Source of the DNA: an uncultured Psychrobacter sp.
GTDB taxonomy: Bacteria > Pseudomonadota > Gammaproteobacteria > Pseudomonadales > Moraxellaceae
DNA: 64,000 nucleotides
NCBI RefSeq assembly: GCF_947495825.1
Contig: NZ_CANMAH010000004.1
Coordinates: 210,950-274,949 of the forward strand
Direction: 5' to 3'
The notes beneath the pieces are model-generated. The model was not told the DNA's origin. It made no database searches and saw only the letters and a list, made by a program, of their open reading frames with translations. Shown piece by piece: positions 44,131 to 54,900 of the stretch (positions within the stretch are counted from its first letter, which is position 1; each line of letters begins with the position of its first letter). The position numbers were made by a program, and so were the translations under genes.

Positions 44131-44768
44131 TTAAGCATTATCGCTGAGCTTTTCAGGACGACGCTCAGGCAACATGCCCTGCTTTAAAATAAAGCTAATG
44201 ATTTCTTCTACGCCCACACCGTCGTATAAGTTGGTAAATATAAAAGGACGCTCGCCGCGCATTTTTTTCGAGTCACGTTCCATCACATCTAGTGAAGCAT
44301 GTACATATTCTGCGATATCAATTTTATTGTAATCAATAAATCTGATTTGGTAATACCTGGGCCGCCTTTACGAGGGATTTTGTCACCAGCAGCGACATCG
44401 ATGACGTATAGGGTTAAATCAGACAACTCTGGGCTAAAGGTAGCCGCTAGGTTGTCACCGCCAGACTCTACTAACACCAGCTCTAGTTTGGGATGACGCG
44501 TTTGTAAGTCATCAATGGCGGCCAGATTCATAGAGGCGTCTTCGCGGATAGCCGTGTGCGGACAGCCGCCAGTTTCCACACCAAGAATACGGTCAGCAGG
44601 CAAGGCGTCGTGCTTTAGCAAAAAGTCAGCATCTTCACGGGTGTAGATGTCGTTGGTGACTACAGCGATGTCATAGTGATCTTTTAGGGCGCTACATAAT
44701 TGGCGTAATAAGGCCGTTTTGCCAGAACCAACTGGCCCACCGACTCCTACTCGTAAACAATGTTTCAT
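44131..44768 (-). pseudogene. ureG: ureG with a one-base frameshift
   Basis: UreG is the GTPase that delivers nickel to urease. Residues 1-147 are intact, with GGPVGSGKT at 10-18, the metal-binding CPH in [15 protein letters not shown], and [11 protein letters not shown]. The frame then runs into nonsense ([14 protein letters not shown]) and stops at 44289. Adding one base between 44329 and 44330 restores SDLLIINKIDIA, then [13 protein letters not shown] and a normal C-terminus ending at 44131, about 212 residues in all. Either a real deletion inactivates the gene or this is a sequencing error. AAGGAAAG precedes the ATG. Confidence 0.88.
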
Positions 44769-44866
44769 GGCTATCTTTCCTTATATCTTGTTAGTCAAAG
44801 CGGTTATAAAAACGAAGTTGTTATAAAATTAAAGCGACCATTAAATAAAAACGGCTGCAAAAACGA

Positions 44867-45574
44867 TTAGCTTCTAAATAATCTTGAATATTGGGTTTCA
44901 TGCTGGGCACTACCGAGTGCTAAACCCGGTAAAATCGGCCCCAACTGCTCATCGGTTAAAGCCAGCGCAGTATCGACAGCAGCGACCAGTTGCGGGCGAA
45001 GCTGCTCGTTTAAACGCTGCGCGGCAGTATGACCAAGGGGCATAGCTTTGCAGGCGACTGCCAGCTGGTTTTCTAGCCAGCCCCATGCAAAGCCAAGTAG
45101 ACTTTGGCGTATCGGTACTTGTCGCTGATGGGCAGTCCAAGCAAAAACCGTCACATAACCAGGATCTTCTGGTAGCGTGGCATGACCTAACTCTGACTGC
45201 GGCTGCAACTCTAAACTGTTGAGCAAGCGCATCAGTGCTTGTCCTAAACGTATGTCTTCGTCGCTCAGCTCAGCAGTCTCACGGTTGGCATGTATCCAAT
45301 CATTCCAAAAAGCAAGACCTTCACTATCCCCATTCTCCCAGCAGGTTTGCAAGCGTGCCAGCACTGGTAATTCGCAGCGGGACAAACCATCGTTAAGTAC
45401 GCCTACTAGCCACTCATAAAGCTCAGCCTCGTTACATACCCAATCTAGCTCAAATGCACTCTCTAAGCCTTGTGACCAAGCGAATGCACCGATTGGCAAT
45501 GCAGGGCTAATCAGCTGCATCAGTCCGAGCAGCGCCAAATCGCTGGTTGTGTTTGGCTGGGTGTCAGTGTGCAT
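44867..45574 (-). CDS. ureF: Urease accessory protein UreF
   Basis: The protein contains LLGLMQLISPALPIGAFAWSQGLESAFEL, TAELSDEDIRLGQALMRLL and GFAWGWLENQLAVACKAMPLGHTAAQR, all UreF signatures. UreF joins UreD and UreG in the nickel-loading complex on apo-urease. I start at the ATG of MHTDTQPN (235 residues), 11 bases inside ureE. ATG at 45589 is also possible, and a longer frame to 45673 reads through ureE and is unlikely. Confidence 0.9.
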   Translation of the reverse strand: MHTDTQPNTTSDLALLGLMQLISPALPIGAFAWSQGLESAFELDWVCNEAELYEWLVGVLNDGLSRCELPVLARLQTCWENGDSEGLAFWNDWIHANRETAELSDEDIRLGQALMRLLNSLELQPQSELGHATLPEDPGYVTVFAWTAHQRQVPIRQSLLGFAWGWLENQLAVACKAMPLGHTAAQRLNEQLRPQLVAAVDTALALTDEQLGPILPGLALGSAQHETQYSRLFRS

Positions 45575-46100
45575 GGTTGTGGTTGTCATCGTGAGAATGT
45601 CCATGGGCATGATGGTGTTCGTGAGAATGACTATGAGAGTGCGAATGCTCACGGCCAGCTTGTGCATAAGCACCAGATTCTGGATCGAATGGCGCTTGAT
45701 GATGACTTAAAGTGGCTCCAAGCAGAACGGCTAATTCTTCTAACACATGATCTGGCGGAAATCGAACCCAGTAGCGCCCATCTGTATCACTACCAAGAGC
45801 AAGTGATACATGGCGATTACCCAAATGATAACTTAGCCGTCCCAGCGCTAAGCCGTCCTCAACATAAGCTGTCGTGACAGGCTCATCAGCGGCACGAATC
45901 TGAATGACTTCACCACTACTCGCTTGTAGCAAATCACCCTGACGCAGTACCGGACCACGATCAAGGAACAAGCCAACATCAAGGCCGCTATCAGTCACAG
46001 CCTTTAGCCGGCCACGTATGCGTAGCTCATAAGGGAGAGTCAGGGTGTCGTATACATCGGCCTGAGTGCTGCCATCGATTCTCTGTATTAATTCAAGCAT
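45564..46100 (-). CDS. ureE: Urease nickel metallochaperone UreE
   Basis: The 178-residue protein has the UreE N-terminal domain (LPYELRIRGRLKAVTDSGLDVGLFLDRGPVLRQGD) and the metal-binding core (YHLGNRHVSLAL). The C-terminal tail is very rich in histidine (HSHSHSHSHEHHHAHGHSH) and should bind several nickel ions. AAGGAT precedes the ATG. It lies between ureC and ureF. Confidence 0.95.
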   Translation of the reverse strand: MLELIQRIDGSTQADVYDTLTLPYELRIRGRLKAVTDSGLDVGLFLDRGPVLRQGDLLQASSGEVIQIRAADEPVTTAYVEDGLALGRLSYHLGNRHVSLALGSDTDGRYWVRFPPDHVLEELAVLLGATLSHHQAPFDPESGAYAQAGREHSHSHSHSHEHHHAHGHSHDDNHNHAH

Positions 46101-46121
46101 ATTGATATCCTTACAAGCGCT

Positions 46122-47825
46122 CTAAAACAAATGGTAACGTTGGGCTAATGGTAACTCGGACAATGGCTCACAAGTTAGTAACTCGCCATCTGCACGAACT
46201 TCATAGGTTTGTGGATCCACTGTCAACTCTGGACAAGCGTCATTAAGCTTCATATCGCTCTTACGCATTTGACGAACGTTTTTGCATGCAACCAGCCTGC
46301 TCTTTAGCCCAAGTCTTTCTTCTAGTCCCGTATTCATGACGGCTTGACTGACAAAAGTAATTCGAGTAGCGGCAGCGGCGCGGCCTAGCGCACCGAACAT
46401 ACGGCGATAATGTACAGGTTGCGGGGTAGAGATAGCTGCATTAGGGTCACCCATAGCAGCGCCAGCTATCATGCCACCTTTTAGAACAATGGATGGTTTC
46501 ACCCCAAAGAAGCCCGGCTTCCACAGCACAAGATCTGCCAGCTTGTCGACTTCGACAGAACCGACTTCATGGCCCACGCCATGAGTGATGGCTGGATTAA
46601 TAGTGTACTTAGCAATATAGCGCTTCACGCGGAAGTTATCTGTGCCGCGTTCTTGATCTTCTGGCAATAGACCGCGTTGCAGACGCATTTTATGAGCGGT
46701 CTGCCAAGTGCGGCACACTACTTCACCGATACGGCCCATGGCTTGTGAGTCAGATGAGATCATCGAAATCACACCCATATCATGCAGGATATCTTCGGCA
46801 GCAATAGTCTCGCGGCGAATACGCGAATCGGCAAAGGCGACATCTTCTGGGATACTTGGGTCTAGATTGTGGCATTCCATCAACATATCGAGATGCTCAT
46901 CAACGGTGTTAATCGTATATGGGCGTGTCGGATTGGTAGAGGAAGGCAAGACGTTGGGTAGGCTACAAGCGACGATAATATCGGGTGCATGACCACCACC
47001 AGCACCTTCAGAATGGTAAGTATGAATACAGCGATCTTTGAATGCCGCTATCGTATCTTCTACAAAGCCTGACTCATTTAAGCTATCAGCATGAATGGCA
47101 ACCTGTATGTCATAACGGTCAGCCACATCTAAGGCATTGCTAATAGAGGCTGGGGTCGCGCCCCAATCTTCATGGATTTTTAGACTCATCGCACCCGCCT
47201 CTACTTGCTGGACAATGGCTTCTGGCGTGCTGGCACTGCCTTTGCCCAAAAACCCAATATTAATAGGTAAGTCATCAACGGCTTGCATCATTTTGCCCAA
47301 ATGCCAAGGGCCTGGCGTGTGAGTGGTCGCGATTGAACCAGTCGCAGGTCCCGTACCGCCGCCAATCATCGTTGTTAGACCACTCATTAGCGCTTCATCA
47401 ACCTGCTGCGGACAAATATAATGCACGTGAGTATCAACCGCACCTGCTGTCAAAATTTGACCTTCACCAGCGATGATTTCGGTACCAGGTCCAATAACGA
47501 TATCGACATCAGGCTGGGTATCAGGGTTGCCAGCTTTACCGATAGCAGCGATACGGCCATTTTTTAGGCCCACATCGGCTTTTACAATACCCCACCAGTC
47601 GATAATGACAGCATTGGTGATGACCGTATCCATCACAGCATCATCGCAGCGCTGACTTTGACCCATACCATCACGAATCACCTTGCCACCACCGAACATG
47701 ACTTCTTCGCCATAATGCGTGTAGTCTTTTTCGATCTCAATCCACAGCTCAGTATCGCCTAGACGAATTCTATCGCCACTCGTTGGACCATACATATCTG
47801 CATAAGCTTGACGAGTAATTTTCAT
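46122..47825 (-). CDS. ureC: Urease alpha subunit UreC
   Basis: The 567-residue catalytic subunit hydrolyses urea to ammonia and carbamate. Nickel ligands are His133 and His135 (DTHVHYICP), the carbamylated Lys216 ([10 protein letters not shown]), His245 ([11 protein letters not shown]), His271 ([15 protein letters not shown]) and Asp359 (SSDSQAMG). The mobile flap cysteine is Cys318 in MECHNLDPS. All key residues are present and the length is normal. It overlaps ureB by four bases. Confidence 0.97.
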   Translation of the reverse strand: MKITRQAYADMYGPTSGDRIRLGDTELWIEIEKDYTHYGEEVMFGGGKVIRDGMGQSQRCDDAVMDTVITNAVIIDWWGIVKADVGLKNGRIAAIGKAGNPDTQPDVDIVIGPGTEIIAGEGQILTAGAVDTHVHYICPQQVDEALMSGLTTMIGGGTGPATGSIATTHTPGPWHLGKMMQAVDDLPINIGFLGKGSASTPEAIVQQVEAGAMSLKIHEDWGATPASISNALDVADRYDIQVAIHADSLNESGFVEDTIAAFKDRCIHTYHSEGAGGGHAPDIIVACSLPNVLPSSTNPTRPYTINTVDEHLDMLMECHNLDPSIPEDVAFADSRIRRETIAAEDILHDMGVISMISSDSQAMGRIGEVVCRTWQTAHKMRLQRGLLPEDQERGTDNFRVKRYIAKYTINPAITHGVGHEVGSVEVDKLADLVLWKPGFFGVKPSIVLKGGMIAGAAMGDPNAAISTPQPVHYRRMFGALGRAAAATRITFVSQAVMNTGLEERLGLKSRLVACKNVRQMRKSDMKLNDACPELTVDPQTYEVRADGELLTCEPLSELPLAQRYHLF

Positions 47826-48169
47826 GATGTCGCTCCTGAGTCTGAGTTTTGGTCCTGACCTTGATCTAAGGGTCCCATGACCTCACCACGAAAACCATAA
47901 ATACGGCATAAGCCTGAAAAAGGAATCAGCGGCACATCACGATGTTGTCCCGGCTCAAAACGTATCGCCATGCCTGCCGCAATCGCTAAGCGGTGCCCAT
48001 AAGCTTTTTTACGGTCGAAGTCTAAGGCTGCATTAGTCTCGGCAAAGTGGTAATGAGAGCCGACTTGAATAGGTCGATCACCTGTATTGGCGACGTTGAT
48101 AGTGATGCTTTCACGATTGGCACATAGCTCAATATCATCACTTTTTAGCTGATATTCACCAGGAATCAT
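47822..48169 (-). CDS. ureB: Urease beta subunit UreB
   Basis: The 115-residue structural subunit starts [16 protein letters not shown] and contains [26 protein letters not shown] and [19 protein letters not shown], canonical UreB. A separate ureB gene places this urease in the common three-subunit bacterial type. AGGAGAC precedes the ATG, 11 bp after ureA. Confidence 0.96.
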   Translation of the reverse strand: MIPGEYQLKSDDIELCANRESITINVANTGDRPIQVGSHYHFAETNAALDFDRKKAYGHRLAIAAGMAIRFEPGQHRDVPLIPFSGLCRIYGFRGEVMGPLDQGQDQNSDSGATS

Positions 48170-48180
48170 AGCAAGTCTCC

Positions 48181-48483
48181 TCAGACAATAGGATTATGAA
48201 CGGTCACAAGCTTCGTGCCGTCAGGAAAGGTTGCCTCAACTTGCAGGCTTTCGATCATCTCAGCGATGCCATCCATGACGTCATCTCGGGTAAGGATTTC
48301 GCGTCCGGCACTCATCATCTCTGCCACGGTACGGCCTTCACGCGCGCCTTCCATAATGGCGCAACTGATCAGCGCTATTGCTTCAGGATAATTCAGTTTA
48401 AGGCCTTTAGCCCTAAGGCGCTCAGCGAGCAGCCCTGCTGTAAACAATAGCAACTTATCTTTATCTCTTGGCGTTAACTCCAT
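48181..48483 (-). CDS. ureA: Urease gamma subunit UreA
   Basis: The 100-residue subunit is of standard length and starts [27 protein letters not shown] (here [16 protein letters not shown]). It ends [18 protein letters not shown], which defines UreA. AAGGAG precedes the ATG. It is the first structural gene, about 100 bp after ureD. Confidence 0.97.
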   Translation of the reverse strand: MELTPRDKDKLLLFTAGLLAERLRAKGLKLNYPEAIALISCAIMEGAREGRTVAEMMSAGREILTRDDVMDGIAEMIESLQVEATFPDGTKLVTVHNPIV

Positions 48484-48585
48484 CGCTGACTCCTTCTTAT
48501 ATTATGTTTATCGTTATCGTTTTATCAAAAGCCCATGCCACTATAAAAAGGCTTTTTTTATTCATTCTTGATTATCAATAGGTAA

Positions 48586-49494
48586 TTAAGTCAACCAAAT
48601 TCGTGGTGTGATAGCGGTGTGTCCGGTCAAACGCGGACGCAGTACTTCTCGCGCTTGCTGAAATATCTCCCAAGCTTCGTTACGCTCAACGCCTAAATAG
48701 CGTAGCAGCAATACGCCGCGCCGATAGGTCACAGCCCAGTGATTGGCAGCGGGTATATACTCACGTAACGCGGCGATGGTCTCTTGTGAATCGTCCAATC
48801 CTACCGCCCACAGCGTCCCATGTACGGTGGCACCGCCCTGCCCCCACATGCCAGCGAATCTTGGATGATCTGGATCTATGCATTGGCGCTCTATCCACAA
48901 TGGGCGACCATTACGAGTAAGTTGAAAACGCTGTTCGAGGCGACCACTGACGAAAGGCAGCTTGCTGGCAGGACGACCAAGACCGAGAATCTCCCACCCC
49001 AAGCATTTAGCGTTGTCTTCTAAATCAATGATGATGGTCTGCTCGCCGCGAGAGCCGTTAAAAGAGAGCGTTTCTTGTGGTAACCACTCTAAAATGGCAT
49101 CATTAGCGATTTTTAGGTGGGTGTGTTGGTTCCAAGCAACGCCATTACTATCAGCTTTGTAAAGCTTATTGGCAGCAGTTGTCGTTAGCAAAGTATGCGC
49201 GTTTGACGCTACAGTAACATCGATGTTGAGCGTATCACCACTAGCGATACCACCTGGGGGATGTAGCAGATAGACATGACAGCAACCATCGCGACCTTCA
49301 GGATAGAATGGTCTTTGGACACGTAGGGGACCATAATGGCGAGCTATATTCATACGAGTGATAAGGGTATCATCATCAACATGCGCCCCAAACCCCAACG
49401 TCAAAAATGCTGCCCAACGACGGTTGGCATCGAAGTGGTGTCCGGAGTTTTTGGCAATCTGTTGTATTGTAGAACTATCGGATAATGTCATCAT
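48586..49494 (-). CDS. ureD: Urease accessory protein UreD
   Basis: The protein, about 302 residues, contains WAAFLTLGF, YGPLRVQRPFYPEG, VYLLHPPGGIASGDTLNIDV, TTTAANKLYKAD and LEWLPQETLSFNGSRG. These are UreD/UreH signatures. UreD binds apo-urease directly and recruits UreF and UreG. I start at the ATG of MMTLSD, nine bases after AAGGA; the frame is open for 54 bp further upstream. It leads the urease operon. Confidence 0.93.
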   Translation of the reverse strand: MMTLSDSSTIQQIAKNSGHHFDANRRWAAFLTLGFGAHVDDDTLITRMNIARHYGPLRVQRPFYPEGRDGCCHVYLLHPPGGIASGDTLNIDVTVASNAHTLLTTTAANKLYKADSNGVAWNQHTHLKIANDAILEWLPQETLSFNGSRGEQTIIIDLEDNAKCLGWEILGLGRPASKLPFVSGRLEQRFQLTRNGRPLWIERQCIDPDHPRFAGMWGQGGATVHGTLWAVGLDDSQETIAALREYIPAANHWAVTYRRGVLLLRYLGVERNEAWEIFQQAREVLRPRLTGHTAITPRIWLT

Positions 49495-49916
49495 TCCATC
49501 AAATCCTTTTTTATAAACCCAGCGCGACATATATCGCTGAATCGTCACTCAATCGTCCTGATAGGCAGGTAATGAACTTAAAAAAGCAAAATGATCAAAA
49601 TCGTTCACGTGCGCAGGTGAGATTGACAACACTGGCTTAACAGCCATTAATGAATGTCAAAGTATAGGCATTGATTGCCTCAAAACTGTAAAGCAATGAT
49701 CGTCAGATCAAACGTCAAGATATTAGATATATCCTTTGGTATGTGTTGGCGTTGATTATTCTATGCGTAAAAAACGCTTATGAAATAGCCTATACTCTAT
49801 AACTCTTATAGGCCATTCGTATAGGCTTGTCAGGATAATACTGAGAATTTAGCGAAGGGTAAACTATGGTTGAATCTAAATTATATCAATGAGTTAGATT
49901 GGTACAATTAATCAAA
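49495..49916. promoter_or_regulatory. Region upstream of ureD with inverted repeat
   Basis: About 420 bp without a gene. The ureD promoter must be here. At 49788-49826, GCCTATAC and GTATAGGC form an 8-bp inverted repeat 23 bases apart, with a further TTATAGGC between them. This could be an operator or a weak terminator for the metallopeptidase gene. No NtrC or nickel-regulator site was recognised with confidence. Confidence 0.35.
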
Positions 49917-50405
49917 TCATAACTCACGCCAATGCAGCCACAAACGCGTGTCTAATTCGAGCTGATGATACTCTGGCTCCATATGACAGCATAATTGATA
50001 AAACGCTTTGTTATGCTCATGCTCCTTAAAATGCGCCAACTCGTGCACGACGATCATGCGCAAAAACTCAGGCGGCGCTTCTTTAAATAAGCTGGCCACC
50101 GTGATGCTGTTGTGCGATTTAAGCTTACTACCTTGGACGCGAGACTGGGCGGTATGAACTCCCAGCGCCTGCTTGAGGACTTTTAATTTGCTGCTATAAC
50201 TGACATTCGATAGAGGGCCAATTTTGCGCATAGACTGGTTTTTTATGTCGTTTATATATTGATAAAGCGCCTTATCGCTTTGCACTTGGTGGCGATTGGG
50301 ATATTTGCTTTCTAGATAATCGCCCAGCCTGCCCTCACTGATGAGCCGAGCCGCTTGGCTTTGGATGTGCTCAGAATAATGAGCGATGTACTTGAGTGTG
50401 GTCAC
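49917..50405 (-). CDS. YgjP-like (M48-related) metallopeptidase
   Basis: The 162-residue protein carries the zinc-peptidase motif HELAHFKEHEHNKAFYQL, with the HExxH pattern and a downstream His/Glu. It is preceded by RVQGSKLKSHNSITV and followed by a C-terminal WLHWREL. This is the YgjP/DUF45 WLM-type domain. No substrate is known. Translation appears to start at GTG, seven to eight bases after AAAGGA. It is a single gene on the minus strand. Confidence 0.82.
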   Translation of the reverse strand: MTTLKYIAHYSEHIQSQAARLISEGRLGDYLESKYPNRHQVQSDKALYQYINDIKNQSMRKIGPLSNVSYSSKLKVLKQALGVHTAQSRVQGSKLKSHNSITVASLFKEAPPEFLRMIVVHELAHFKEHEHNKAFYQLCCHMEPEYHQLELDTRLWLHWREL

Positions 50406-50431
50406 AGATTTATCCTTTTATATAGGGTATG

Positions 50432-50507
50432 TCTTAGTCAAAATACTTTGAGTACACTACAGTACTGCTGGTATAGACATCACTTTTCACTGACTATACT
50501 TTAAAAT
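50432..50507. repeat. MITE-like repeat, copy B
   Basis: The left end TCTTAGTCAAAATA and the right end CACTGACTATACTTTAA match copy A at 15307, with the 17-base block ACTTTTCACTGACTATA identical. It lies between betT and the metallopeptidase gene. Confidence 0.6.
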
Positions 50508-50566
50508 TTATCTCTATATATTTTACTTTATCCTTCCTACTTACCTATCGTCAGTCCATAAATAAA

Positions 50567-50594
50567 CCCCATAAGCTGCATCCAACTTATGAGG
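50567..50594 (-). terminator. Terminator after betT
   Basis: CCCCATAAG pairs with CTTATGAGG (one mismatch or wobble) around a 10-base loop. It lies about 55 bp after the betT stop and is followed on the minus strand by a T-rich run. Confidence 0.65.
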
Positions 50595-50646
50595 TCATAT
50601 AAAAGACAAACTTGTCACGACATCTAGCCAGTTAACATCTAGCTCA

Positions 50647-52692
50647 TTAACGCTCTAAATGTAGATACTGCAAATGACACTCGTACTGATGCAAGATATC
50701 GACTAGCACTTGCTCTTTGGTATAGCCCACCAAGTCATACTCTTGCGAGCCATCACTTAAGAACACCTCAGCACGGTAGTAGAACTCAGCATGCTTAGTC
50801 GAAGTGTTTAAGGTAAAGTTTGGACGCTCAGCTTTGATGAGATTCACTTCATAAACAAAGTCGTCTTCATCGCCATGACCAACGCGCAGTTTGACACCAT
50901 CTATATGATGAGTATCGTGATCCATATTTGCATTGATATTATCGCTAATATTGTCCACGTTATGGCTCTCTAAAACAGTATTGAGACCGCCTGCTTGCAT
51001 CTCTTTTTCAAACTCGCTCATCGCTGGCATGACCACAGTCTGCAAGAATCTCTCCACTTGCGCATGGCCTGGGAAGCTGACAATACGCTGCAGACGCGCC
51101 TTCCAGCTCTTGCCATTATCGAGGACGTTAGCCGTGCCAACCGTACTGGCTTTACGCTTATTGCCCTCTTCTTTGAGCGACTTCCACATCGACATCATGT
51201 AGAGCACTAAAATAAGCGAGAACGGCAAACCTGCGATGACAGACACCGACTGCAAGGAAGCAAAGCCGCCAGCGAACAATAGACCTAAGGTAATCAAACC
51301 CGTCGCTGCTGCCCAAAACAGACGCAGCCAAACCGGTGCATCGGTGTCATTGGTCATGCCTTTTGAGCTTAGATTAGCCAGTACTAAAGCGCCAGAGTCC
51401 GCTGAGGTCACAAAGAACACTAAGCCAATAACCACACCAGCGAATGATAAAATATCACTGTAAGGAAAGTACTCAAACAAGGCAAACATGCCCATCGCAG
51501 CGTCATTGATAGCGATTTCACCAAGCTCTGTCGCACCATTAGCGACCAAGTCTATTGCAGAGTTACCGAAAATAGAGAACCACGCAAAGATAAAGCCTAG
51601 CGGGATAAACATCACGCCAAAGACAAACTCACGCAAGGTACGGCCACGGCTAATACGGGCGATGAACAAACCGACAAACGGTGCCCAAGCGACCCACCAT
51701 GCCCAGAAAAATATCGTCCAGCCAGATTTCCAATCGGCCCCAGCGCTGCCATCATAAGCATAAACATCAAAGGTCTTGTAAACTATGGTCTGAAAATACT
51801 GACCGATACTTTGGGTAAAAGTATTAAGCAAATATATCGTATTGCCCATCACCAGTATCGCGATCAATAGCAGTATCGACGAGAGCATATTGAACTCAGA
51901 TAAACGGCGTACGCCTCGCTCTACACCGGTCATGGCTGAGATAGCGGCAGCAGCTACTACGCCCAAAATAATCAGGCTCTGTACCATCTTGCTCGACTCG
52001 ATACCAAAGACATGGGTCAAGCCTGCATTGGCCTGCAACACGCCGATACCTAAGCTAGTGGCAATACCCATTAAGGTACAGACCACACCAAAGGTATCGA
52101 TACCATCACCGAGCCAGCCTTTGATTAAGCGCTCGCCAAAGACTGGAGTCAATGGTGAACGTAACGCCAGCGGCATATTTTTACGATAGGCAAAGTACGC
52201 TAGCGCCATGCCGATAAGCGCATAAATGCCCCAACCATGTAGACCCCAATGCAAGAAGGTCTGCGACAGTGCTTCGCGCATAGCCGCCTCACTAGCAGGC
52301 TCAAGCCCCGTATGCGGCGTGAGATAATGCATCAATGGCTCAGAGGCACCGAAAAATAGTAAATCGATACCAATACCAGCAGAGAACAGCATCGCCGCCC
52401 ATGCTAAAAAAGGAAACTGCGCCTTTTCGTGGTCTTGTCCCAGCTTGATATCGCCATATTTAGAAAAGCCCACAAATAATGCAAATATGCTATAAGCGGC
52501 GACCACCAGCATGTAATACCAGCCAAAGCTCTCTGATACCCAGGCCATGCTCGCGCCTAATAATGCCTCACTATAATCTGGCAAGGCAATCGTCCAGATA
52601 ATCAATAAAATAGAAATAATCGCAGAGCCTAAAAAAACCGCTTTATTTAGGCTCAAGGGTTTCGTCGCATCTTCTGATGGCGAACTGTACAT
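50647..52692 (-). CDS. betT: BCCT-family high-affinity choline transporter BetT
   Basis: The 681-residue inner-membrane transporter has about 12 membrane segments and the BCCT core motif around WTIFFWAWWVAWAPFVGLFIARISRGRT. The long C-terminal cytoplasmic domain (about 510-681) is typical of BetT-type osmo-responsive choline importers. GAGG supports the ATG of MYSSP; a TTG lies 12 bases earlier. It is downstream of betA, separated by a terminator, so it may have its own promoter. Confidence 0.92.
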   Translation of the reverse strand: MYSSPSEDATKPLSLNKAVFLGSAIISILLIIWTIALPDYSEALLGASMAWVSESFGWYYMLVVAAYSIFALFVGFSKYGDIKLGQDHEKAQFPFLAWAAMLFSAGIGIDLLFFGASEPLMHYLTPHTGLEPASEAAMREALSQTFLHWGLHGWGIYALIGMALAYFAYRKNMPLALRSPLTPVFGERLIKGWLGDGIDTFGVVCTLMGIATSLGIGVLQANAGLTHVFGIESSKMVQSLIILGVVAAAAISAMTGVERGVRRLSEFNMLSSILLLIAILVMGNTIYLLNTFTQSIGQYFQTIVYKTFDVYAYDGSAGADWKSGWTIFFWAWWVAWAPFVGLFIARISRGRTLREFVFGVMFIPLGFIFAWFSIFGNSAIDLVANGATELGEIAINDAAMGMFALFEYFPYSDILSFAGVVIGLVFFVTSADSGALVLANLSSKGMTNDTDAPVWLRLFWAAATGLITLGLLFAGGFASLQSVSVIAGLPFSLILVLYMMSMWKSLKEEGNKRKASTVGTANVLDNGKSWKARLQRIVSFPGHAQVERFLQTVVMPAMSEFEKEMQAGGLNTVLESHNVDNISDNINANMDHDTHHIDGVKLRVGHGDEDDFVYEVNLIKAERPNFTLNTSTKHAEFYYRAEVFLSDGSQEYDLVGYTKEQVLVDILHQYECHLQYLHLER

Positions 52693-52886
52693 AAAAGACC
52701 TCAATAGGTAAATGAAACAGGATCTGATAGTGCTTTGTCCGTCATAACATAGTGCAGAATTACCACGTTATCTATATAAGCGCAGGATGCACAAAGCAGT
52801 ACCAATCAATAAAACTTACTAAGCAGTCCGCAGACTCCTTAACAAGACCTCAAAAACCAGCAATATAAACAAGAATAGCGATTACG

Positions 52887-52960
52887 CTATAGTCAAATAA
52901 AAACCGAGAACCTATAGCTAGGAACAAGTTTTTCTCGTTTATTGCCAGCACAAATAGATT
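52887..52960. repeat. MITE-like repeat, copy E (diverged)
   Basis: It begins CTATAGTCAAATAA. Its second part, GCTAGGAACAAGTTTTTCTCG followed by TTGCC, resembles the left arm of copy C, but the right arm is degraded. It lies in the 349 bp between betT and betA, which otherwise hold only a terminator and the betT promoter. Confidence 0.45.
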
Positions 52961-52970
52961 GACGCTGATA

Positions 52971-53000
52971 AAAAAGACCTTTACTTTGAAAGGCCTTCTT
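52971..53000 (-). terminator. Terminator after betA
   Basis: AAGACCTTT pairs with AAAGGCCTT around a 6-base loop with one G-U pair. Read on the minus strand it is followed by TTTTTT, about 40 bp after the betA stop. Confidence 0.75.
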
Positions 53001-53041
53001 GTTGAAATTATCCAATAATGTTAAATCGCTTATACAGGCGG

Positions 53042-54742
53042 TTAAACAGCAGCGCCATAAGCGCGCATCGGCTCGGCTCTGAGCGGTGCGCCATTGGCGA
53101 CATAATAGTCCGCTGTCGAGCGTGGTAATTGTTTACCGCGCATCTTATCGACGATTTTTTCGGCCAGCATAATAGTGGTGGCGTTAAGATTACCACTAAT
53201 TATATTTGGCATGATAGACGCATCAACGACTCGCAAGCCATCGATACCATGCACTAGCCCCTCACCATTGACTACCGAATCATTACCTTCGCCCATCGCA
53301 CAGGTGCACGACGGATGATAAGCGGTCTCGCTATGGTTACGGACATACTCATCGAGCTGCGCATCAGTCACCAGATCATCGGTCGGCGCGATAGCGTGGC
53401 CGCGATACGGGTCAAGCGCTGGCTGATGCATAATTTCACGAGTGATACGCATCGCCGCGCGGAACTCCTGCCAGTCTTGCTCATGCGACATATAGTTAAA
53501 TAAGATACTTGGATGCGCGCTTGGGTCTTTTGAGGTCAGCTTAACGCGGCCACGGCTTGGAGAGCGTAATGAGCCGACGTGTGCTTGAAAGCTATGAGAA
53601 TTTACGGCACTGCGACCATCGTAACGCACCGCTAATGGCAAGAAGTGATACTGGATATTGGGATGGGTAAATTTCTCATCGGTACGGATAAAGCCGCCAC
53701 CCTCGAACTGATTAGACGCACCAAGTCCGGTACCCATAAACAACCATTCAGCACCAATCGCAGGCTTATTCCACCATTTATTGGCAGGGGCAATCGATAC
53801 CGGCAATTTACATTCGTACTGCATATACAGCTCTAAATGGTCTTGTAGATTATTACCAACGCCTGGCAACTCTAAAACCTCATTTATCCCCAAATCTTTG
53901 AGCCACTGGCCAGGGCCAATGCCAGAGCGCTGCAATAATTGCGGTGAGGCAATGGCACCTGAGGAGACGATTACTTCACGAGCGGCATAAAAATGCTTAG
54001 TCTGACCTTGGTGTTCTACTTTGACACCGACCGCGCGCTTACCATCGAATAAAATCACATCGGTCAAGGCACCAGTCAAAATCGTAATATTGCTACGCGG
54101 TTTGGCACGGTCCAGATACCCACGAGCCGTTGATGCGCGGCGACCATTAGGCGTGACAAAACGATCCATTGGCCCAAAGCCTTCTTGCTGATAACCGTTT
54201 AGATCATCGGTACGCGGATAGCCAGCTTGCACGCCTGCTTCAATCATCGCTTCAAACAACGGATTGACCCCAGGTTTTGAGGTGGTCATTTCTACTGGAC
54301 CACCGACGCCATGATAGTCGTTTTCGCCTGCGTCGCAGTTCTCTGACTTCTTAAAGTACGGTAAGCAGTCGAGATACGTCCAGTCTTCTAAGCCCTTGAT
54401 TTTCGCCCAATCGTCAAAATCGAGCGCATTACCACGGATATAGCACATGCCATTGATGAGTGATGAACCGCCCAGCCCTTTACCGCGGCCACAGTCCATG
54501 ACGCGGTTATTCATATATGGCTCGGGATCAGTTTTATAGCCCCAGTTATAAGTAGTGCCTTGTAACGGCATCGCGAGCGCCGCTGGCATCTGCGTGCGAA
54601 AGTCTAGTCGATGATCTGGACGACCCGCCTCTAACAGCAACACCTTAATGTTGGCATCTTCGGTCAAACGCGTGGCCAGCACGTTTCCAGCTGAGCCTGC
54701 ACCGACAATGATGTAGTCATACTCAGGTGTGGTTGATGTCAT
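53042..54742 (-). CDS. betA: Choline dehydrogenase BetA
   Basis: The 566-residue GMC-family flavoenzyme has the FAD motif [19 protein letters not shown] at the N-terminus, [20 protein letters not shown] and the GMC signature [21 protein letters not shown]. The C-terminal catalytic His is in [14 protein letters not shown] and NLNATTIM. It oxidises choline to betaine aldehyde at the membrane. GGAG before the second ATG supports the start chosen. It lies about 160 bp after betB. Confidence 0.94.
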   Translation of the reverse strand: MTSTTPEYDYIIVGAGSAGNVLATRLTEDANIKVLLLEAGRPDHRLDFRTQMPAALAMPLQGTTYNWGYKTDPEPYMNNRVMDCGRGKGLGGSSLINGMCYIRGNALDFDDWAKIKGLEDWTYLDCLPYFKKSENCDAGENDYHGVGGPVEMTTSKPGVNPLFEAMIEAGVQAGYPRTDDLNGYQQEGFGPMDRFVTPNGRRASTARGYLDRAKPRSNITILTGALTDVILFDGKRAVGVKVEHQGQTKHFYAAREVIVSSGAIASPQLLQRSGIGPGQWLKDLGINEVLELPGVGNNLQDHLELYMQYECKLPVSIAPANKWWNKPAIGAEWLFMGTGLGASNQFEGGGFIRTDEKFTHPNIQYHFLPLAVRYDGRSAVNSHSFQAHVGSLRSPSRGRVKLTSKDPSAHPSILFNYMSHEQDWQEFRAAMRITREIMHQPALDPYRGHAIAPTDDLVTDAQLDEYVRNHSETAYHPSCTCAMGEGNDSVVNGEGLVHGIDGLRVVDASIMPNIISGNLNATTIMLAEKIVDKMRGKQLPRSTADYYVANGAPLRAEPMRAYGAAV

Positions 54743-54900
54743 AAAACGCTCCATAATAGTAAAAATACGTCATGTCATCAGTAAGCTCACATCATGCGGG
54801 TATATCCGCCTACAGGACGCGCTTACTGACGACAGCTTTCTTTGTACATTAAAACAGGTGGTTAAAACAGATAGTTAAAAAACAGGCAGTTAATAAACCA

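Noticed and set aside
45575..45673. Longer N-terminus for UreF
   Set aside because: The extra residues lie in the His-rich coding region of ureE read in another frame and look like low-quality sequence.
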